NCBI GenBank assembly: GCA_964617875.1
Contig: CAZUAI010000015.1
Coordinates: forward strand, 1 to 64,000
Direction of reading: 5' to 3'
DNA from: CAZMVY01 sp964617875
Lineage (GTDB): Bacteria; Planctomycetota; Phycisphaerae; UBA1845; PWPN01
Length of the DNA: 64,000 bases
The notes beneath the pieces were generated by a model. That model searched no databases. It was not told the DNA's origin and saw only the letters and a program-made list of their open reading frames with translations. Positions 27,931 through 36,729 of this stretch are shown piece by piece (positions within the stretch are counted from its first letter, which is position 1; each line of letters opens with the position of its first letter). The position numbers were made by a program, and so were the translations under genes.

Positions 27931-29538
27931 TTACCGGCCAGAGGCAAGGAGGTCGTCGAGGGCGGGGTCGTTCGTTTGCTGCATCCACTCGCGGAGCTGG
28001 CGCTCGAGGCCCCTCCGCTGCGTGCGGAAGTCCGGGTCACCGGCGAGGTTGCGCACTTCGGCGGGGTCGTCGGTCAGGTGGAAGAGTTCGCGCCGGCCGT
28101 CGCCGTAAACGCAGAGCTTCCATTCCTTCGTTCGGATCATCCGCATGGCCGTGCGGCCGTCGAGGCCGCGCTCGCAGAAGCCGGGGCGGCCGTCGGGTTT
28201 CTCCCGGCCGTCGAGGACCGGCCGAAGGCTGCGCCCCTGCGCGCCCGCAGGGACGGGTACGCCGGCGTAGTCCAGGATCGTCGGCATGAGGTCCACGGAG
28301 TCGGTGTGCATGTCGAGGACCTGTCCCGGGCGGATCGTCCCCGGGTAGCGAACGATCAGCGGGACGCGGACGTTCTCCTCGTAGAAGCCGTGGATCGACT
28401 TGCCCATGCAGCCGTGGGCGCCCTGCATGTCGCCGTGGTCGCTGGTGAAAATCACGAGCGTGTTGCGCTCGAGGTTGAGTTCACGCAGCTTTGCGAGCAC
28501 GCGGCCGATCTGCCCATCGACAAACGTGACCTGGGCGTAGTAGCAACGGAGCATCTCGCGGAGGCCGGGCTCACCGGCGGCGGCGCCCATGCGGACGGCC
28601 TGGGAGCTGCGGTAGGCGGCGGGCCGGTCGGTGAACGAGGCGGGCAGAGGCATCTTCGCCGGGTCGTACAGGCTGTAGTACGGGTCCGGGGCGATCCACG
28701 GTGCGTGCGGCGGCGAGACGGAAAACGTCAGCAGGAACGGCCGGCCGGCGTTCTTCTCGATCCAGGCGATGGCCTGGTCGGCGAGCCACGTTTCGAATTG
28801 CGCCCGCGGTTCGACGGCCGATCGGCCGATCGCCCTCGTTTCCCTGCCGCCCTCTTCGGGTTCGTCGGAAAGCACGCCCTGCGTCCGGCTCATCGCCGCG
28901 CTGACGAATACGCCGCCGGCCTCGTCGACGAACGTTTCGCCCGGGCGGGCGCTTCGCGTGATCACTGAGTCGCCCTGCCTGGCGAACCACTTGTTGTAGG
29001 CGACCCGGTCGGGTTCTTGCGACGCCTTGTCGCGGAAGCAGTGCAGGTCGGCGAGCGGGCCGAGGTGCCACTTGCCGAGGTACTCCACGCGATAGCCGTG
29101 ATCGAAAAGCAGGTTGTCGAGCACGGCCGGGGACTCGGTCAGGCCCGACTTGCGGCCCGGTCGTTCGCGGCGGGCCTGTCGGCGTTCCTTTCGCGGGTCC
29201 GGCGCGACGTTGTAGACGAGCCCGTGCGTGTGCGGCCATTGCCCCGTGCGGATGGAAGCACGTGTGGGAGTGCAGAAGGGTGTTGCGCAGACGGCCGACG
29301 TGATCCGTGCCCCCTCGGCGGCGAGCCGATCCAGATTCGGCGTCTTCACGAGCGGGTTCCCGGCACAGCCGAGGACGCCGTAGGACTGCTGGTCGGTCAT
29401 CAGGATGACGACGTTCGGCGGCCGTTCGGGCCGGCTGGCCGTCTGCCCCGACGCAGCCGGGATCGCGATGCAGACCAGCGACAACACGCTGTACGTGACA
29501 AGCCGGCCCCCTCGGCCACGCGATCCTCGCAGACCCAT
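27931..29538 (-). CDS. Secreted sulfatase
   Basis: Type I sulfatase, 535 residues. The ATG at 29538 follows GAGGTG at good spacing and starts a signal peptide after a basic n-region (LVTYSVLSLVCIAIPAASG). The modified-Cys motif is FCTPTRASI, Cys89. Metal residues are in PNVVILMTDQQSYG and VIFTSDHGDMQGAHG, and the LGKWHLG segment supplies a conserved Lys and His. The closing region (IRTKEWKLCVYGDGRRELF, then DPAEVRNLAGDP) is the usual sulfatase subdomain. Substrate class cannot be told. It diverges from the DUF1549/1553 operon across 245 bases. Confidence 0.94.
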   Translation of the reverse strand: MGLRGSRGRGGRLVTYSVLSLVCIAIPAASGQTASRPERPPNVVILMTDQQSYGVLGCAGNPLVKTPNLDRLAAEGARITSAVCATPFCTPTRASIRTGQWPHTHGLVYNVAPDPRKERRQARRERPGRKSGLTESPAVLDNLLFDHGYRVEYLGKWHLGPLADLHCFRDKASQEPDRVAYNKWFARQGDSVITRSARPGETFVDEAGGVFVSAAMSRTQGVLSDEPEEGGRETRAIGRSAVEPRAQFETWLADQAIAWIEKNAGRPFLLTFSVSPPHAPWIAPDPYYSLYDPAKMPLPASFTDRPAAYRSSQAVRMGAAAGEPGLREMLRCYYAQVTFVDGQIGRVLAKLRELNLERNTLVIFTSDHGDMQGAHGCMGKSIHGFYEENVRVPLIVRYPGTIRPGQVLDMHTDSVDLMPTILDYAGVPVPAGAQGRSLRPVLDGREKPDGRPGFCERGLDGRTAMRMIRTKEWKLCVYGDGRRELFHLTDDPAEVRNLAGDPDFRTQRRGLERQLREWMQQTNDPALDDLLASGR

Positions 29539-29767
29539 GCCGACACCTCGTTCCGTAGATCCGGCCGCCATCCGCACCCCCTGTGAAACGCAGCAAGTAT
29601 CGCCGAATTGCGTCCGGGTATCTACATCCCCGTCACGGATGCAATAGTCCCGCAGCGCCCGCCGTTATGCCTCCGGGCGGGGTATCGTTGCGCCGAGTCG
29701 ATGACAATGTGTCGGGAATCGCGGCGGTACCCGCGGTGATCCTCGCCCGGCGGGCCTGCGTTTCGGG

Positions 29768-29773
29768 TATACT
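29768..29773 (+). promoter_or_regulatory. Candidate -10 element (TATACT) close to a start codon
   Basis: TATACT preceded by TCGGG lies ten bases before the ATG at 29784. Transcription from it would start within a few bases of the ATG, giving a leaderless or nearly leaderless message. No clear ribosome binding site is present, which agrees with that. Confidence 0.35.
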
Positions 29774-29783
29774 CAAGGCAGAT

Positions 29784-31436
29784 ATGACGTTCTGCGGACA
29801 TCGAGCAAACGAGATCGTCGTTCTGACGGTTCTCTTCCTGGCGGCTGCGTGCGGGGCGGCGGCCCCCCGGCGCGGGCCACGGGCCGTCCCCGGTTCGACG
29901 GCCGGGGCGGCGCCCGACGCGGGGCCCCGGTCGTCGTCGAATCCGTATGAGGCTGCCGGCGAACCGGTCCCCGGGAACTCGATCGACGGTCTTGTTCTTA
30001 CGAAGCTCCGGCGGGCGGGAATTCAGCCGGCCAACCCGTGCTCCGACGCCGTCTTTGTCCGCCGTGTGTATCTGGATGTTATCGGAACACTGCCGACGGC
30101 CCGGGAGGTGCGTGACTTCCTGCTCGACGCCGACCCCGGCAAACGCCGCGCGCTGATCGACCGGTTGCTCGAGCGCGACGAGTTCGCCGACTACTGGGCG
30201 ATGAAGTGGAGCGACCTGCTTCGCGTGAAGGCCGAGTTCCCGATTAATCTCTGGCCGAACGCCGCGCAGGCCTACCATCGTTGGATCCGGGCGAGCCTCC
30301 GCGAGAACAAGCCGTACGACCGGTTCGTCCGCGAGATGCTCACCTCGAGCGGCAGCAACTTCCGCGTGCCGGAGGTGAACTTCTACCGGGCGATCCAGGG
30401 CCGCGAGCCGCAGGCCGTCGCGCGGGCCGTGGCGCTGACGTTCATGGGCACGCGGGCGGAGAACTGGCCGAAGGAGCGGCTGGCCGGGATGGCCGTGTTT
30501 TTCGCGCAGATCGGCTACAAGCCCACGGCGGAGTGGAAGGAGGAGATCGTCTTCTTCGACCCCGGCAAGGCCGCCGGCGGCGCCGGCCGGACGGCCGTCT
30601 TCCCCGACGGCACGACGGTGACGCTGTCCGACGGCCAGGATCCGCGCGAGGTCTTCGCCAACTGGCTGATCGGACCGAGGAATCCCTGGTTCGCCAGAAA
30701 CATCGTCAATCGCGTCTGGTTCTGGCTGCTGGGACGCGGAATCATCCACGAGCCGGACGACATCCGGCCGGACAACCCGCCGAAGAACCCCGAGCTGCTG
30801 GCGCTGCTCGAGCGGGAGCTGCACACGTCACGCTACGACCTCAAGCACATCTACCGGCTCATCCTGAACTCGAAGACGTACCAGCTGTCGTGCATCCCGC
30901 GGACCACGAGGGCCGAGGCCGAGGCCGGCTTCGCGTACTACCCGCTCCGGCGGCTGGACGCCGAGGTGCTCATCGACGCCCTGTGCCAGATCACCGGCAC
31001 GCACGAGAACTATTCCAGCGCGATCCCGGAACCGTTCACGTTCATCCCGGAGGATGTGCGGTCGATCAGTCTGCCGGACGGCAGCATCACCAGCTCGTTC
31101 CTCGATCTGTTCGGCCGTCCGGCCCGCGACACGGGGCTCGAGTCGGAGCGCAACAACCGCATCAACGCGGCCCAGCGGCTGCACCTGCTCAATTCGAGCC
31201 ACGTGCAGAAGAAGCTGGAGCAGGGCCAGTTGCTCCGATCGCTGAAGTTTTCGCCGAACCGGCCGCGCGAGGCGGTCGATACGCTGTACCTGACGATCCT
31301 CTCGCGCTTCCCGACGGCGGACGAACTGGCGGCCGTGGGGGCGTACGCCCGGTCCGCGGGCAAAGGAGGACGTGAGGCCCTGGTGGATCTTGCGTGGGCG
31401 CTGGTCAACAGTGTCGAGTTCCTCTATCGGCATTGA
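29784..31436 (+). CDS. DUF1549/DUF1553 domain protein
   Basis: Secreted planctomycete protein of the PSD1 type, 550 residues, function unknown. The ATG at 29784 opens a signal sequence ending in LFLAAACGAAA, possibly a lipoprotein. DUF1549 spans about residues 70-270 (NSIDGLVLTKLRRAGIQP, FVRRVYLDVIGTLPTAREV, DYWAMKWSDLLRVKAE), and DUF1553 about 310-550 (WFARNIVNRVWFWLLGRGI, DIRPDNPPKNPELL, HLLNSSHVQKKLEQG). The usual cytochrome c-like domain of larger family members is absent. DUF1501 follows after 13 bases, the standard partner in these genomes. Confidence 0.93.
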   Translation: MTFCGHRANEIVVLTVLFLAAACGAAAPRRGPRAVPGSTAGAAPDAGPRSSSNPYEAAGEPVPGNSIDGLVLTKLRRAGIQPANPCSDAVFVRRVYLDVIGTLPTAREVRDFLLDADPGKRRALIDRLLERDEFADYWAMKWSDLLRVKAEFPINLWPNAAQAYHRWIRASLRENKPYDRFVREMLTSSGSNFRVPEVNFYRAIQGREPQAVARAVALTFMGTRAENWPKERLAGMAVFFAQIGYKPTAEWKEEIVFFDPGKAAGGAGRTAVFPDGTTVTLSDGQDPREVFANWLIGPRNPWFARNIVNRVWFWLLGRGIIHEPDDIRPDNPPKNPELLALLERELHTSRYDLKHIYRLILNSKTYQLSCIPRTTRAEAEAGFAYYPLRRLDAEVLIDALCQITGTHENYSSAIPEPFTFIPEDVRSISLPDGSITSSFLDLFGRPARDTGLESERNNRINAAQRLHLLNSSHVQKKLEQGQLLRSLKFSPNRPREAVDTLYLTILSRFPTADELAAVGAYARSAGKGGREALVDLAWALVNSVEFLYRH

Positions 31437-31449
31437 CGCGGGGCGACCG

Positions 31450-32829
31450 ATGACCGGAAACGGACGGACCATGCGGATGAAGCGGAGAGCAACGTGCCGG
31501 CGGATCTCCCGTCGCGAGGCGATGCGCCGCGGCCTGCTCGGCGCCGCGGGGCTCGTGCTCGCCGATGCGCTGCGCGTGCCCGCCCAGGTCGCGACGCGGC
31601 CGACCTCGGCCAGGGTCAGGGCCAGGGCCAGGTCGGTCATTCAGATCTGGATGTGGGGCGGCCCGTCGCACCTGGACACGTTCGACCCCAAGCCCGACGC
31701 GGGCAACGATTACTGCGGGCCGCTGAATCACCCGATCGCCACGAACGTCAGCGGCATCCAGATCGGCGAGCTGCTGCCCCTTCTCGCGAAGCAGGCGGAC
31801 AAGTACTCCATCATCCGGAGCATGACCCACGGGATCAACGGGCACGAGACGGCGGCCTACCAGGTGCAGACGGGGTGGAAGGCCGGCACGGGGCTGGTCT
31901 ATCCGGGGGTCGGCGCCGTCGTGTCGATGTTCAGGGGCTACGACGCCGGATACAAGGGCCTGATTCCCCCGTACATCGTGCTGACCGAGTTGCAGGGGCG
32001 CTTCTCGGAGAACGGCTTTCTGCCGTCGCGGTACAAGCCGTTTGCCACGGGCGGCGATCCGGGCCAGCCCCGCTTCGCTGTCGAGGGCGTCGTCGCCCAG
32101 GGCATCACCGACCAGCGGCAGCGGTCGCGGCGCGAACTCCTGCACAACCTCGACACGCTCGGCCGCATGATCAGGAGCGATGCGCAGGTCGCGTCGATGG
32201 ACAAGGCCGAGAACGATGCCTATGACCTGATCCTCGGCGATGCCGGCAAGGTCTTCGATCTCTCGCAGGAGAAGGACGACGTGCGCGAGGCGTACGGCCG
32301 GAACACCTTCGGTCAGTCGTGCCTGATGGCGCGGCGGCTCGTCGAGTCCGGCGTGCCGTACGTCACGATCAACTACAAGGGCTGGGACACGCACAAGCAG
32401 CACTTCCAGACAATGCGGCGGAAGCTGCCCGAGATGGACAAGGGAATGGCGGCGCTGTTGCGCGAACTGTCCGACCGCGGGCTGCTGGAGAGCACGATCG
32501 TCTGGTGGAGCGGCGAGTTCGGGCGAACGCCGAAGGTCCAGTGGGAGCCGCCGTGGAACGGCGGGCGGGGACACTTCGGCGCGGTCTTCTCCGCGGTGGT
32601 CGCCGGCGGCGGGTTCAGGGGCGGCCACGTGGTCGGGGCCTCGGACGCCAGGGGCGAGACGGTGAAGTCGCGCCCCGTGTACCCGTGCGACCTCATCGCC
32701 AGCGTGTACGAGTTGCTCGGAATCGACCCGGACGCGACGCTCCGCCACCCGCAGGGCCAGCTCGTTCGCCTGATGCCCTCGGCGGCGGACGGCGTCCCGA
32801 TGGGCGGCCGTTTGAGAGAGATCATGTAG
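31450..32829 (+). CDS. DUF1501 domain protein with Tat-type signal
   Basis: Member of the alkaline-phosphatase-like DUF1501 family, 459 residues, exported and of unknown activity. The N-terminus carries a twin-arginine motif (RRISRREAMRRGLLGAAG), typical of the family. Conserved segments include IQIWMWGGPSHLDTFDPKP, IRSMTHGINGHETAAYQ, VTINYKGWDTHKQHF and WWSGEFGRTPKV. In-frame ATGs at 31450, 31471 and 31477 are all possible starts. The gene follows DUF1549/1553 by 13 bases and precedes the PPC-domain gene by three bases, so one transcript is likely. Confidence 0.93.
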   Translation: MTGNGRTMRMKRRATCRRISRREAMRRGLLGAAGLVLADALRVPAQVATRPTSARVRARARSVIQIWMWGGPSHLDTFDPKPDAGNDYCGPLNHPIATNVSGIQIGELLPLLAKQADKYSIIRSMTHGINGHETAAYQVQTGWKAGTGLVYPGVGAVVSMFRGYDAGYKGLIPPYIVLTELQGRFSENGFLPSRYKPFATGGDPGQPRFAVEGVVAQGITDQRQRSRRELLHNLDTLGRMIRSDAQVASMDKAENDAYDLILGDAGKVFDLSQEKDDVREAYGRNTFGQSCLMARRLVESGVPYVTINYKGWDTHKQHFQTMRRKLPEMDKGMAALLRELSDRGLLESTIVWWSGEFGRTPKVQWEPPWNGGRGHFGAVFSAVVAGGGFRGGHVVGASDARGETVKSRPVYPCDLIASVYELLGIDPDATLRHPQGQLVRLMPSAADGVPMGGRLREIM

Positions 32830-32832
32830 ACC

Positions 32833-35349
32833 ATGAATGGTTTCGCGGATTCATTCCGGCGGCGGGCAGCAGGGCGGGCGGTTCTGGGAGACCGCGTACG
32901 CGAGGCCTCCGGGGTTTGCCCATCGGTTGGGTTCGCCTCCGCGGAATCAACGCGATCCGGCGGGGATCGACAGGCGGGCGGACCTTCGCAGTCGCCGGTA
33001 CGCGCCTGCGGAGAACCGCCCGGCCTGCTCCTTCGGGCGTTGACGGCATTTCTGGCCTTTGCGTCCGTCGTGTCGGCGCAGCCGGCGGCGCCGCACATCG
33101 GCTACGTCTACCCGGCGGGGGGGCGGCAGGGCACGACGTTCCAGGTGACCGTCGGCGGTCAGAGTCTGGAGGCCGTCCGCGAAGCGCGGGTATCGGGCGC
33201 GGGCGTGAAGGCCGAGGTCGTCGAGCACATCAAGCCGATGTCGCCGCAGCAGTTCAACATGCTGCGGGAGAAGATGAAGGAGTTGCTCGAGAAGAAGAGG
33301 ACCGCCTGGACCGACGACGATGAGAAGGCGCTCGCCGAGATCCGCAAGAAACTCGCCAACCCGCCCAGGCGGCAGCTCAACCCTGCGATCGCCGAGAGGG
33401 TCACGCTGAACATCACGATCGCACGCGACGCCGAGCCCGGCGATCGCGACTTGCGGCTCAGGACGCCCGCCGGGCTGACCAACCCGCTCGTCTTCTGCGT
33501 CGGCCAGCTGCCGGAGTTCCGCAGGAAGGAGCCGTCGCGCGGCGAGGGGCCGCCCTTCGCCGGGGGCTTTCGAAACCGGGGCGAGCAGGAGGCTGTCGCG
33601 CCCACCGAGACCGACATCACGCTGCCGGCGACCGTGAACGGCCAGATCCTCCAGGGCGGCGTTGACCGGTTTCGGTTCAAGGCGCGGTCCGGAACGCGAC
33701 TGGTGGTCGCCTGCAAGGCGCGGGCGCTGGTGCCGTACATCCCCGACGCCGTGCCCGGCTGGTTCCAGGCCACGCTCGCCCTGTATGACGACAAGGGAAA
33801 GGAACTCGCCTACGACGACGACTACCGCTTCCACCCGGACCCGGTGCTCGTCTACCGCATCCCGCGCGAGGGCGAATACGTCATCGAGGTCCGCGACGCG
33901 ATTTACCGCGGCCGCGAGGACTTCGTCTATCGCATTTCAGTGGGTTCGCTGCCGTTTGTGACGAGCATCTTCCCGCTGGGCGGCAGGGCGGGCGATAAGA
34001 CGACCGTCGAGGCCAGGGGGTGGAACCTTTCGGCGGTCACTCTGATTGAAGACGCGACCGACAAGCCGCCGGGCATCACCCGGCTGACCGCGCGACAGGG
34101 AAGCCTCCTTTCCAACAGCGTGCCGTTCGCGCTGGACGTGCTGCCGGAGTGCGTGGAGAAGGAGCCCAATCCCCCCGACGGCGCCCAGCCCGTTACGCTT
34201 CCGATCATCGTCAACGGCCGGATCGACAAGCCGGGCGATCGGGATGTCTTTTGTTTCGAGGGAGCCGCGGGCGACGACGTCGTGGCGGAGGTCTGCGCCC
34301 GCCGGCTCGATTCGCCGCTCGATTCCGTACTCGTGCTCACCGATGCCGCGGGCAGGCAGCTGGCGTTCGGCGATGACCGGGAGGACAGGGCGTCGGGCCT
34401 GATCACGCATCACGCGGACGCCTCGCTGCGCGTCAAGCTGCCCGCCTCGGGCAGGTATTGCCTGCAACTCTACGATGCCCAGCGCAAGGGCGGGCCCGAA
34501 TATGCCTATCGGTTGCGGATCGGGCCGCCACGGCCGGACTTCGAGCTTCGCGTCGTGCCGTCGGGCATCAGCGTCCGCGGCGGGGCGACGGTGCCGCTGA
34601 CCGTGTACGTGCTTCGCAAGGACGGGTTTTCGGGCGAGATCGATCTGACGCTGAACGGCGCCCCGGCCGGCTTCATGCTCGCCGGCGGCCGCGTGGCGGC
34701 GGGGCAGGACCAGGTGCGCGTCACGCTGACGGCCCCGCCCGGGCCCTTCGATGAGCCCGTCAGCCTGTCGCTGCAGGGCCGCGCAAAGATCCAGGGGCGC
34801 GTGGTGACGCGGCCTGCCGTGCCCGCGGAGGACATGATGCAGGCGTTCGCCTACCGGCACCTCGTACCCGCGCAGGAACTGCTCGCGGCCGTCTCCGGCC
34901 GCTTTGTGCAGAGGCGGCCGGTGAAAATCCTCAGCGCCATGCCCGTCAGGATCCCGGCGGGAGGCGTCGCTCGCGTGCGCGTCGCGATGCCGATGAATAC
35001 GTTCATGGGCAAGGTGCAGGTCGAATTGAGCGATCCGCCGGACGGGGTCGCGATCCGCGAGGTCGTCGCCGCCGGGCCGGATACCGAGATCGTGCTGCAG
35101 TGCGACGCCGCCAGGGTCAGGCCGGGCCTCAAGGGCAACCTGATCGTGAACGTCTTCGCCGAGAGGCCCGCGGCGACGCAGCCCGCCAACTCGAAGGGGG
35201 CGAAGGGACGCACCGCGATCGGCACGTTGCCGGCCGTGGCGTTTGAGATCGTCGCGGCGGGTTCAGGCCCGGTGGCCGCCGAGCGTGGCGTTACGCAGAG
35301 GGACCGACAGGAACCCAGGCCCCGCAAGTCGGGCAAGGCGACCGAATAG
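32833..35349 (+). CDS. Secreted protein with PPC-type pre-peptidase C-terminal domains
   Basis: Extracellular protein of unknown role, 838 residues from the ATG at 32833. IPT/TIG-like (YPAGGRQGTTFQVTVGGQ) and PPC-type beta domains (GGVDRFRFKARSGTRLVV; KPGDRDVFCFEGAAGDDVV) alternate, the usual third member of DUF1549/DUF1501 clusters. The signal-peptide core (RALTAFLAFASVVSAQ) starts only at about residue 67. Residues about 13-65 are encoded by two inverted copies of the dispersed palindromic repeat, read through in frame. Either the repeats invaded the signal-peptide n-region or translation starts later at a non-ATG codon. Without them MNGFADSFRRR would join the hydrophobic core as a normal signal peptide. 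Confidence 0.85.
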   Translation: MNGFADSFRRRAAGRAVLGDRVREASGVCPSVGFASAESTRSGGDRQAGGPSQSPVRACGEPPGLLLRALTAFLAFASVVSAQPAAPHIGYVYPAGGRQGTTFQVTVGGQSLEAVREARVSGAGVKAEVVEHIKPMSPQQFNMLREKMKELLEKKRTAWTDDDEKALAEIRKKLANPPRRQLNPAIAERVTLNITIARDAEPGDRDLRLRTPAGLTNPLVFCVGQLPEFRRKEPSRGEGPPFAGGFRNRGEQEAVAPTETDITLPATVNGQILQGGVDRFRFKARSGTRLVVACKARALVPYIPDAVPGWFQATLALYDDKGKELAYDDDYRFHPDPVLVYRIPREGEYVIEVRDAIYRGREDFVYRISVGSLPFVTSIFPLGGRAGDKTTVEARGWNLSAVTLIEDATDKPPGITRLTARQGSLLSNSVPFALDVLPECVEKEPNPPDGAQPVTLPIIVNGRIDKPGDRDVFCFEGAAGDDVVAEVCARRLDSPLDSVLVLTDAAGRQLAFGDDREDRASGLITHHADASLRVKLPASGRYCLQLYDAQRKGGPEYAYRLRIGPPRPDFELRVVPSGISVRGGATVPLTVYVLRKDGFSGEIDLTLNGAPAGFMLAGGRVAAGQDQVRVTLTAPPGPFDEPVSLSLQGRAKIQGRVVTRPAVPAEDMMQAFAYRHLVPAQELLAAVSGRFVQRRPVKILSAMPVRIPAGGVARVRVAMPMNTFMGKVQVELSDPPDGVAIREVVAAGPDTEIVLQCDAARVRPGLKGNLIVNVFAERPAATQPANSKGAKGRTAIGTLPAVAFEIVAAGSGPVAAERGVTQRDRQEPRPRKSGKATE
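32871..32926 (+). repeat. Palindromic repeat copy R3a (diverged)
   Basis: GGGCGGGCGGTTCT, the inner CCGCGTACGCG, and GGGTTTGCCCA match the repeat in forward orientation but with worn arms. The base before the left arm makes CAG where other copies have TAG, so the overlapping reading frame stays open. Confidence 0.6.
32971..33027 (-). repeat. Palindromic repeat copy R3b (inverted to R3a)
   Basis: In reverse orientation this reads GGCCGGGCGGTTCTCC, inner GCGCGTACCGGCG, then GGTCCGCCCGCC. Arms GGCGGGCG (32973-32980) and CGCCCGGCC (33017-33025) pair apart from one extra base. With R3a it makes an inverted pair inside the 5' end of the PPC-domain gene. Confidence 0.65.
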
Positions 35350-35380
35350 CGGGGGCGGCGGAGAGGAGATATTTCGCGAA

Positions 35381-36577
35381 ATGAATCATGGAATGCCTTC
35401 AAAAGCCCCGAGTCCGGCGTTACACGTTTGCCGCACGCCGGCCGGCGACCTGTTCCTCGTGGCGTCCGTCGGCGAGGGCCGGGATCCCGGTGCGGCGGCG
35501 GCCGAGGCGTACGCCGGAATCGCCCAGGTGCTCAGCGGTGCGCAGGCGGAGATCGTTCAGGAGCGGGTCTTCGGCAGTTTGAGCGTCCAGCTCGCGGTGA
35601 GGGCCGCCAGGAAAGAATCGCTCGAGGCGCGGGGCATTCGCGGCGACGGGGCGTTGACGTACATCGACGGGCGGCCGACCTGGGGCGAGGGCTTTGCGGG
35701 CGTGATCGTCCGTGCCGTGATCGGCCGCGACGTGCGTACGATCACCGACGGCGGCCGCGCGTGCGGGCGTGCGTGGAAGGCCGACGGCGCGACGCTCGTG
35801 ATCCTGCAGGGCTTCCAGGGCTTGCCCGAGCGGCCCGGCGACGACGCCCAGCGGCCCGCCCAGGCCCGCCGTGCGATGGAGCAGGCCGATCGCATCCTCC
35901 GCGAACAGGGGGGCAGCTATCACGATACCGCCCGCACGTGGTTCTACCTCTCCGACATTCTCGCGTGGTACGGCGAGTTCAACCGGGCCCGCAACGAGAA
36001 GTACAACGAGTTCGGGCTTATGCCTCGCCCCGGCGAGGAACAATGGCGGCTCCCGGCGAGCACCGGAATCCGGGCCGCCCCGTCCGGCGGCGGGGCGTGC
36101 TCGCTCGACCTGCTGGCGGTGATCGACCCGGAGGCCGGCGGCACAGACGCCGATGCCGCGAAGACCGGCGGCACGCGGGTCGGGTTCGTGAGGAACCCGC
36201 GGCAGCAGGAAGCGTTCTGCTATGGCTCCGCCTTCTCTCGCTGCGCCGTTGTGCACGGCGACGGCGTGGATCTGATCGAAGTCTCGGGCACCGCCGCGAT
36301 CGACGAGAAGGGCCGCAGCCTGTACCCCGGCGACATCCGCGCGCAGGCCCGCTGCACGCTGGAGAAAATGGCGGCCCTGCTGGAGCGGGCCGGTGGCTCG
36401 TTGGGCGACATCTGCGCGGCGACGGTCTTCTTGAAGAACGGCAACGCCGCCGGGGCCGTGCAGGAGATCCTGGCCGAGGGCGGTCTGGCGTCCTTTCCCG
36501 CGGTCTGGGTCGAGGCCGACGTCTGTCGTGAGGAACTGCTCTTCGAAATCGACGCGGAGGCCGTCGTCGCAAGGTAG
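35381..36577 (+). CDS. Rid/YjgF-family protein, chorismatase-like
   Basis: A 398-residue protein of the YjgF/UK114 superfamily. The C-terminal quarter is a Rid fold (LIEVSGTAAIDEKGRSLYPG, LEKMAALLERAGGSLGDICA, FPAVWVEADVCREELLFEI). The middle (ARTWFYLSDILAWYGEFNRA, then LPASTGIRAAP) matches the arrangement of FkbO/Hyg5/XanB2 chorismatases and their uncharacterised relatives. Whether it hydrolyses chorismate cannot be told from sequence. The ATG at 35381 has AGGAG 12 bases upstream, which is long. It may be the last gene of the DUF1549 operon, 31 bases after the PPC gene. Its TAG stop lies within repeat R4. Confidence 0.75.
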   Translation: MNHGMPSKAPSPALHVCRTPAGDLFLVASVGEGRDPGAAAAEAYAGIAQVLSGAQAEIVQERVFGSLSVQLAVRAARKESLEARGIRGDGALTYIDGRPTWGEGFAGVIVRAVIGRDVRTITDGGRACGRAWKADGATLVILQGFQGLPERPGDDAQRPAQARRAMEQADRILREQGGSYHDTARTWFYLSDILAWYGEFNRARNEKYNEFGLMPRPGEEQWRLPASTGIRAAPSGGGACSLDLLAVIDPEAGGTDADAAKTGGTRVGFVRNPRQQEAFCYGSAFSRCAVVHGDGVDLIEVSGTAAIDEKGRSLYPGDIRAQARCTLEKMAALLERAGGSLGDICAATVFLKNGNAAGAVQEILAEGGLASFPAVWVEADVCREELLFEIDAEAVVAR

Positions 36578-36628
36578 GCGGGCGGTTCTCGGCGGCCGCG
36601 TCCCCGCGAGATCGGAGATGCGCCCGCC
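36574..36628 (+). repeat. Palindromic repeat copy R4 (stop-codon-associated)
   Basis: Arms GGCGGGCG (36577-36584) and CGCCCGCC (36621-36628) pair perfectly. The TAG stop of the Rid gene (36575-36577) shares its G with the left arm. The middle keeps GGCCGCG and CGCG. Confidence 0.75.
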
Positions 36629-36635
36629 GGCCCCC

Positions 36636-36663
36636 TTGCCCCTCCCGCCGGGGCCTGTATAAT
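36636..36663 (+). promoter_or_regulatory. Candidate promoter of mltA
   Basis: TTGCCC at 36636-36641 and a perfect TATAAT at 36658-36663 are 16 bases apart, 66 bases before the GTG start of mltA and just after repeat R4. It suggests mltA is transcribed separately from the Rid gene. Confidence 0.5.
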
Positions 36664-36729
36664 CCTTTCCCGGGGCTGCCGCATTCTGGAAAGGCAGGCT
36701 TCCTGCCCGAGCATCATGGAGGATTGATC

